Positions 14,902 through 18,287 of a stretch of 18,287 nt of DNA are shown here, piece by piece. The position numbers and the translations under genes are program-made. The notes beneath the pieces were generated by a model. It worked only from the letters and a program-made list of their open reading frames with translations, was not told the origin of the DNA and made no database searches. Source of the DNA: Chitinophaga pinensis (GTDB lineage: Bacteria; Bacteroidota; Bacteroidia; Flavobacteriales_D; Crocinitomicaceae); NCBI GenBank assembly GCA_945870115.1, contig CAMBRH010000025.1:1-18287 (forward strand), in the 5' to 3' direction. The stretch's first letter is position 1. Each line of letters starts with the position of its first letter.

Positions 14902-15542
14902 TTCAATTCTAACAAAGCTTCCTTTGTACCAATTTCTCTAGTAATATAATCAATGTCAAACTTTGGACTTCGCGCTGGTGAATATTCTCTACCATAAAAA
15001 ATGATTTGCAAATGCAATTTATTCCAAAGTTCTTCAGGGAAAATTGCTTTTGCGTCAGCTTCTGTCTGCACAACATTTTTTCCTGAAGTAATTCCCCAGC
15101 GGATTAGCAAACGGTGAATGTGCGTGTCAACAGGAAATGCCGGAACACCAAAAGCTTGAGAAATTACAACTGAAGCGGTTTTGTGACCAACTCCTGGAAA
15201 TTCTTCTAATAATTCCATTTTGTCAGGTACAATTCCATCATATTTGTCAATTAACATGTGTGAAAGATCAAAAATTGCTTTCGATTTTTTAGGTGAAAGT
15301 CCACATGGCTTGATTATTTCTCGAATTTCTTCAACTGTCAATTTCACCATATCATATGGATTATTTGCTCTCGCAAAAAGCGTTGGTGTAATTTGATTTA
15401 CGCGAACATCTGTGCATTGTGCAGAAAGTAAAACTGCAATCATCAAAGAATATGTATCAAAATGATCCAGTGGAACTGGCGTTTCTGGATATAACTTTTC
15501 TAATTCTTCAATAATGTATTTTGCTTTTTGCTTTTTTGTCAT
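14892..15542 (-). CDS. nth: endonuclease III lacking the iron-sulfur cluster
   Basis: A bifunctional DNA glycosylase/AP lyase that removes oxidised pyrimidines. At 216 aa it is about the normal length. The fold and catalytic residues are intact: LLSAQCTD (39-45), KPCGLSPKKSKAI, the helix-hairpin-helix LLEEFPGVGHKTASVV with the catalytic Lys121, and VDTHIHRL with catalytic Asp139. What is missing is the C-terminal [4Fe-4S] loop: canonical enzymes have four cysteines (C-x6-C-x2-C-x5-C) after the HGR motif, whereas here the stretch after FYGREYSPARSPKFDIDY has no cysteine at all. Only Cys43 and Cys80 occur in the whole protein. Active cluster-less Nth relatives are known, so it may still work, but redox-linked behaviour cannot. 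A -7 element TATATTTG lies upstream. Confidence 0.95.
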   Translation of the reverse strand: MTKKQKAKYIIEELEKLYPETPVPLDHFDTYSLMIAVLLSAQCTDVRVNQITPTLFARANNPYDMVKLTVEEIREIIKPCGLSPKKSKAIFDLSHMLIDKYDGIVPDKMELLEEFPGVGHKTASVVISQAFGVPAFPVDTHIHRLLIRWGITSGKNVVQTEADAKAIFPEELWNKLHLQIIFYGREYSPARSPKFDIDYITREIGTKEALLELKKV

Positions 15543-15574
15543 TTTCGTTTAAAATAAATCAGTTCAATTCCTGA

Positions 15575-15582
15575 CAAATATA
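15575..15582 (-). promoter_or_regulatory. -7 element TATATTTG for nth
   Basis: The minus strand reads TATATTTG, an exact TAnnTTTG match, 32 nt before the nth ATG. No convincing -33 TTG is present. Confidence 0.5.
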
Positions 15583-15610
15583 ATGAAATTGATTTGAACT
15601 ATATGATAGG

Positions 15611-15636
15611 GATTTTTTTATTTTTTTTAAAAAATC
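15611..15636. repeat. AT-rich inverted repeat between nth and the PIN operon
   Basis: GATTTTTT (15611-15618) and AAAAAATC (15629-15636) form perfect 8-bp arms around a T-rich loop. It lies between the divergent nth and PIN-operon promoters. Could be a regulatory or curved-DNA element; low complexity makes chance likely. Confidence 0.3.
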
Positions 15637-15676
15637 AATTTATTCAATTTAGTTTTAAGTAATCAAATAAAATTTG

Positions 15677-15702
15677 TAACTTTGTTTAAACCTAAAAACA
15701 AA
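15677..15702 (+). promoter_or_regulatory. PIN operon promoter with inverted repeat, possible autoregulatory operator
   Basis: TAACTTTG (15677-15684) is an exact -7 element. Overlapping its end, TTTGTTT (15681-15687) pairs with AAACAAA (15696-15702) around an 8-nt centre, so the repeat straddles the predicted transcription start and ends 8 nt before the antitoxin ATG. Type II systems are usually repressed by the antitoxin-toxin complex at such sites; here the antitoxin has no visible DNA-binding domain, so who would bind is open. Confidence 0.45.
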
Positions 15703-15710
15703 TAGAAATA

Positions 15711-15875
15711 ATGTCAGCAACTAAAACAAAAAGAGAGACTAAAAAAGAAATGACCAAAGAGGAGTTTTTTGAAAGTATAAAAGGAAAAAAACACAGTAAA
15801 ACATGGCTTGCATTTATGGATGCAGCTAAAAATCCATACATCGAAATTGTAGATATGAAAGCAGTATTAAAGTAA
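15711..15875 (+). CDS. small protein upstream of PIN toxin, candidate antitoxin
   Basis: A 54-aa open frame read directly from the sequence: the first 20 residues are Lys/Thr/Glu-rich (MSATKTKRETKKEMTKEEFF), then ESIKGKKHSKTWLAFMDAAK and NPYIEIVDMKAVLK to the stop. It has no signal peptide and no clear helix-turn-helix, ribbon-helix-helix or AbrB fold; the short C-terminal half looks able to form a strand and helix that would wrap a toxin. It is preceded by a -7 element and a small inverted repeat, and it ends 4 nt before the PIN-domain gene. Position, size and spacing make it the likely antitoxin. I recognise no named antitoxin family. Confidence 0.75.
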   Translation: MSATKTKRETKKEMTKEEFFESIKGKKHSKTWLAFMDAAKNPYIEIVDMKAVLK

Positions 15876-15879
15876 AATC

Positions 15880-16299
15880 ATGAACCGTTATTTACTTGAT
15901 ACAAATATTTTAGTCTATTTGTTAACTGGAGAAATTGATTTTATTTCATCAAAAGTTTCTTTAATTTTAGAAGATTATTCAACGAAACTTTTCACCAGTT
16001 CGATTTCAATTTTGGAATTGCAGCAACTTTTTAGAATTGGGAAAATAAAACCAAAACAAAAATCAATTAGTGATTTAGTTTTGGCTTTAGAAGAAGTCTT
16101 CAATATAAATATTCTTCCTTTTGGGAAATTTGAAATTACCGCATTAGCAAAACTCAATGTATTTCCAGACCACAACGACCCCTTCGATCATGCAATTATT
16201 TCACATGCAATTTCAAATAAATTAATTTTGATTTCTTCGGATAAAAAATTTGACAAATACACAAATCAACAACTCAAATTTGTTTACAATAAAAGATAG
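15880..16299 (+). CDS. PIN-domain ribonuclease toxin, VapC-like
   Basis: A 139-aa PIN-domain protein that would cut RNA using magnesium or manganese. The acidic residues are in place: Asp7 in YLLDTNIL, Glu46 in SISILELQQL, Asp103 in DHNDPFDHAIISHA, and Asp121 in LISSDKKFDKY. The DPFD segment (residues 100-103) is typical of the COG3744-type subgroup of VapC-like toxins. Size is normal. It follows the 54-aa candidate antitoxin by 4 nt, the usual type II toxin-antitoxin arrangement. RNA target is not predictable from sequence. Alternatively it could be a non-toxin PIN nuclease, but the tandem small gene argues for a toxin. Confidence 0.9.
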   Translation: MNRYLLDTNILVYLLTGEIDFISSKVSLILEDYSTKLFTSSISILELQQLFRIGKIKPKQKSISDLVLALEEVFNINILPFGKFEITALAKLNVFPDHNDPFDHAIISHAISNKLILISSDKKFDKYTNQQLKFVYNKR

Positions 16300-16331
16300 T
16301 TAAAGGTAGACAATTTTGAATTTTAAACTTA

Positions 16332-16345
16332 TTTTCAATTGAAAA
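16332..16345. repeat. perfect 14-nt palindrome TTTTCAATTGAAAA
   Basis: Lies 32 nt after the PIN toxin gene in a 101-nt AT-rich gap before the threonine aldolase gene. It could be a weak terminator or an operator; no T-tract follows, and low complexity is a plausible cause. Confidence 0.3.
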
Positions 16346-16378
16346 GTTAAATGTCAATTAAATTCATCAAATTATAAT

Positions 16379-16386
16379 TAAATTTG
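16379..16386 (+). promoter_or_regulatory. -7 element TAAATTTG for the threonine aldolase operon
   Basis: Exact TAnnTTTG match ending 14 nt before the ATG at 16401, so the 5' leader would be very short. No -33 TTG is found at proper spacing. Confidence 0.5.
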
Positions 16387-16400
16387 TACTAAAAAAAACG

Positions 16401-17426
16401 ATGAATTTTATTGATTTCCGAAGTGATACTGTAACAAAACCAAGTGAAGAAATGTTGAAAGCCATGTTTTTAGCAGAAGTTGGAGATGATGTTTTTAATG
16501 AAGATCCCACCATTAATTTATTACAAGAAAAAGTTGCTTTACTTTTCGGAATGGAAGCTTCACTTTTCTGTGCTTCAGGAACGCAAACAAATCAAATTGC
16601 CATTAATGTTCATGTTCAACCTGGCGGAGAAGTTATTTGCAACCAAGAAAGTCATGTTTATAAATACGAAGGAGGTGGAATTGCGAAAAATTCTGGTGCT
16701 TCAGTGCGTTTGATTGAAGGAAATAGAGGTAGGATTACAGCTGAAAAAATTTCTGAATGGTTGAATCCAGATGATATTCATTATCCTGTAACACAATTGA
16801 TTAGTATTGAAGATACATCGAATAGAGGAGGAGGAGCAATTTATGATTTTGAGGAGATAAAACGCATTAAAAAATATTGTATTGAACATAATTTACCTTT
16901 GCATTTGGATGGAGCAAGATTATTTAATTCTTTAATTGAAACAGGAATCGATTACAAAGAATATGCTTCTCAATTTGATTCAATTTCTATCTGTTTGTCC
17001 AAAGGTCTTGGAACACCAGTTGGTTCGCTATTATTAGGAAAAGCTGATTTTATTAAAAAGGCAAGACGCGTAAGAAAAGTAATGGGAGGGGGAATGCGAC
17101 AAGCTGGATTTCTTGCTGCTGCTGGAATTTACGCCTTAGATAACAATATTTCAAGGTTAAAAATTGATCATGAAAATGCAAAGAAATTGGAATCAACTTT
17201 ACTTAATTTATCTTGGGTAAAAGAAATAATTCCTGTTGAAACAAACATTGTAGTACCAATTATTAAAGATCCTTCAAAAAGAGATTTAATAATTAATCAT
17301 CTAGCTAAAAATGGAATTAAATGTATGGCTTTTGGTCCTGGAATGATTCGATTTGTGACACATTTAGATATTTCAGCAAATGATATTTCCAAAACAATTG
17401 AAGTCTTAAATAAAATTGAAATCTAA
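16401..17426 (+). CDS. L-threonine aldolase, PLP-dependent
   Basis: Cleaves L-threonine and/or L-allo-threonine to glycine and acetaldehyde. At 341 aa it matches the fold type I aldolases of the beta-eliminating lyase family. Visible features: opening FRSDTVTKPSEEM with the following EVGDDVFNEDPT, CASGTQTNQIA (phosphate/PLP contact), NQESHVYKYEGGG with the His that stacks on PLP, SIEDTSNRGGG, HLDGARLFNSL (His168, Asp170, Arg173; Asp170 contacts the PLP nitrogen), and SKGLGTPVGSLLLG with the Schiff-base Lys201. All key residues are present. Strict low-specificity or L-allo preference cannot be told. It shares one nucleotide with the start of the following lipoprotein gene (TAATG). Confidence 0.96.
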   Translation: MNFIDFRSDTVTKPSEEMLKAMFLAEVGDDVFNEDPTINLLQEKVALLFGMEASLFCASGTQTNQIAINVHVQPGGEVICNQESHVYKYEGGGIAKNSGASVRLIEGNRGRITAEKISEWLNPDDIHYPVTQLISIEDTSNRGGGAIYDFEEIKRIKKYCIEHNLPLHLDGARLFNSLIETGIDYKEYASQFDSISICLSKGLGTPVGSLLLGKADFIKKARRVRKVMGGGMRQAGFLAAAGIYALDNNISRLKIDHENAKKLESTLLNLSWVKEIIPVETNIVVPIIKDPSKRDLIINHLAKNGIKCMAFGPGMIRFVTHLDISANDISKTIEVLNKIEI

Positions 17427-18052
17427 TGAAGCATTTTTTTCAATTAATTATTGTTTCAATTGTGGTTTTTTCTTGTAATTCCAAGAAAGAGGAAATAGTT
17501 GATTTTGACGATTTAAGTGAAGGTTCCAAAAAGAATTATGATAAAGATACCTCTACAAAAGCTGAAACATCAATTTTTTTTTATGATTCTTTAAATCCAT
17601 TTTCTCAAGAATTAATTGATTCACTAAAATTTGAAAAAAAATCAATTGCAAAATTGGATACACTTTTTTTTCCTGATAGATTTGGAGCCAAAAAAACAGA
17701 AAAATGGTATCTTAAAACAGAAAAAGATTCATTAGTTTATTTCCATTGGGAATTTAAAGACTCCATAAAAACATACAATACTTTCTATAATTGGTTGGAT
17801 TGCTTCGGTAAAAATTGTCGTTCAATAAGAATTGGCGATAAAATTGCCTTTTCAAAAAGAGCAACTTTATTTTTAATTCAAGACAAACATTTGTTTTTCA
17901 TAGAATCAAATCTTCCAATTGACTACGAAAAATATTTGACCTATTTTGATTCAAAAGATTGGCCAAAAGAATGGAAATTTATTGTTAATCAATTGCCAAG
18001 AAAAAAAGCTGAGTGGATTAAAAGAAGTGAAGAATTAAAAAGAAAGAGTTAA
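17426..18052 (+). CDS. lipoprotein coupled to threonine aldolase
   Basis: A 208-aa lipoprotein: MKHFFQLIIVSIVVFSC with lipidation at Cys17, followed by NSKKEEIVDFDDLSEG. The KKEE and DFDD runs close to the Cys resemble Bacteroidota surface-export signals (K followed by two acidic residues), so exposure on the outer surface is possible. The mature part has a conserved-looking FFYDSLNPFSQELIDSLKFEKKSIAKLDTLFFPDRFGAKKTEKWYLKTEKDSLVYFHWEFKDS segment seen here at residues about 50-112, then a Cys pair in WLDCFGKNCRSIRIG and a Lys-rich end. I recognise no family. The ATG overlaps the aldolase stop, so translation is coupled, though a functional link to the enzyme is not evident. Confidence 0.8.
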   Translation: MKHFFQLIIVSIVVFSCNSKKEEIVDFDDLSEGSKKNYDKDTSTKAETSIFFYDSLNPFSQELIDSLKFEKKSIAKLDTLFFPDRFGAKKTEKWYLKTEKDSLVYFHWEFKDSIKTYNTFYNWLDCFGKNCRSIRIGDKIAFSKRATLFLIQDKHLFFIESNLPIDYEKYLTYFDSKDWPKEWKFIVNQLPRKKAEWIKRSEELKRKS

Positions 18053-18109
18053 GAATTTACTGTTTGATTTGAAATTCAAAAATTAATTTTTCATTTTTAA
18101 TTCTTCACT
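18026..18109. repeat. 16-bp perfect inverted repeat across the convergent junction
   Basis: AGTGAAGAATTAAAAA (18026-18041, inside the lipoprotein 3' end) is the exact reverse complement of 18094-18109. A second pair, TTAAGAAT (18049-18056) and ATTCTTAA (18114-18121), lies in crossed rather than nested order, so the two do not form one simple hairpin. The arms can be explained as opposite-strand copies of the heptamer listed below. May terminate the lipoprotein transcript. Confidence 0.55.
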
Positions 18110-18130
18110 TTTCATTCTTAATTTTTAATG
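18082..18130. repeat. degenerate 7-bp tandem repeat, seven units
   Basis: Seven consecutive heptamers: ATTAATT, TTTCATT, TTTAATT, CTTCACT, TTTCATT, CTTAATT, TTTAATG, close to YTTMAYT. The last two units overlap the 3' end of the minus-strand gene, including its stop codon. The upstream lipoprotein 3' end (18023-18057) also reads in 7-nt steps on the other strand (AGAAGTG, AAGAATT, AAAAAGA, AAGAGTT, AAGAATT). Confidence 0.5.
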
Positions 18131-18287
18131 ATTTTCTCAACTAATATTTCTTTACCGTTTTTTAATTCAAGAAAATAAATTCCATTTTTGAGAAATTCTA
18201 AATCAAGTTTTGAATTTCCAATTACTTCTCTTGTTAAAATTAAATTTCCAAGTAAATCTGTTATTTTTAATTCATAACTTACATTTT
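18118..18287 (-). CDS. partial protein with type IX secretion C-terminal sorting domain
   Basis: Partial at the right edge: the last 55 codons and stop of a minus-strand gene whose start is outside the window. The translation has the Por-secretion C-terminal pattern: YELKITDLLGNLIL, then a turn, LDLEFLKNGIYFLELKNG, and a basic end VEKIIKN. This is the type A sorting domain recognised by the type IX secretion system and removed at the cell surface. The cargo protein itself is not visible. It indicates that the genome encodes type IX secretion, and it converges with the upstream lipoprotein gene. Confidence 0.88.
   Translation of the reverse strand, partial: NVSYELKITDLLGNLILTREVIGNSKLDLEFLKNGIYFLELKNGKEILVEKIIKN

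Noticed and set aside
1..18287. tRNA, rRNA, CRISPR array, phage or transposase gene
   Set aside because: I saw no cloverleaf-like GC-rich block, no regularly spaced identical repeats and no integrase, transposase or phage structural motifs in any frame.

Overview
The window is a low-GC chromosomal segment from a member of the Bacteroidota, most likely order Flavobacteriales. The evidence is: a partial gene at the right edge ending in a Por-type (type IX secretion) C-terminal sorting domain; five lipoproteins with short lipoboxes, several with acidic residues just after the Cys; promoter -7 elements of the Bacteroidota form TAnnTTTG; weak or absent Shine-Dalgarno sequences; and GNFPYNIS in RsmA, the form I associate with this phylum. 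Nearly all genes are chromosomal housekeeping or conserved hypothetical. I see no phage, integron, CRISPR array, tRNA or rRNA.

Layout. (1) 1-1823, plus strand: a Cys-motif lipoprotein, then a DUF4286 protein and rsmA as a tight pair, closed by a strong bidirectional terminator. (2) 1869-6281, minus strand: an operon of a 299-aa lipoprotein, a small secreted protein and a very large ABCG-like transporter with a TerB-like N-terminus and a roughly 230-residue insert before its last membrane helix. (3) 6458-8216, plus strand: hemB (Asp-type metal site) and a BtuF-like binding protein with no signal peptide, ended by a second bidirectional terminator. (4) 8265-11925, minus strand: three closely spaced envelope genes, which are a lysozyme-fold protein, a secreted repeat protein and a lipoprotein. 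(5) 12070-12195: a 126-bp inverted-repeat element bounded by TA that starts exactly at the stop codon of the upstream DUF721 gene. (6) 12193-14430, minus strand: a four-gene operon of a secreted hypothetical protein, an acidic conserved protein, recF and a DUF721/DciA-like gene, with 1-nt and 8-nt overlaps at the last two junctions. (7) 14545-14901: a small charged lipoprotein, then a palindromic terminator shared with nth. (8) 14892-15542: nth, minus strand, lacking the iron-sulfur cluster cysteines. (9) 15711-16299: a PIN-domain toxin with a 54-aa upstream antitoxin candidate. (10) 16401-18052: an L-threonine aldolase translationally coupled to a lipoprotein. (11) 18082-18130: a degenerate 7-bp tandem repeat running into the 3' end of the type IX secretion cargo gene.

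How the genes fit together: the housekeeping functions are rRNA dimethylation, tetrapyrrole synthesis, replication and recombination, base excision repair and glycine/threonine metabolism. The less understood parts are envelope systems, chiefly the ABC operon of region 2 and the lysozyme-fold operon of region 4. No gene stretch stands out as an obvious novel defence or biosynthetic system. The best candidates for something undescribed are the ABC operon, the TA-bounded inverted-repeat element and the PIN/54-aa pair.
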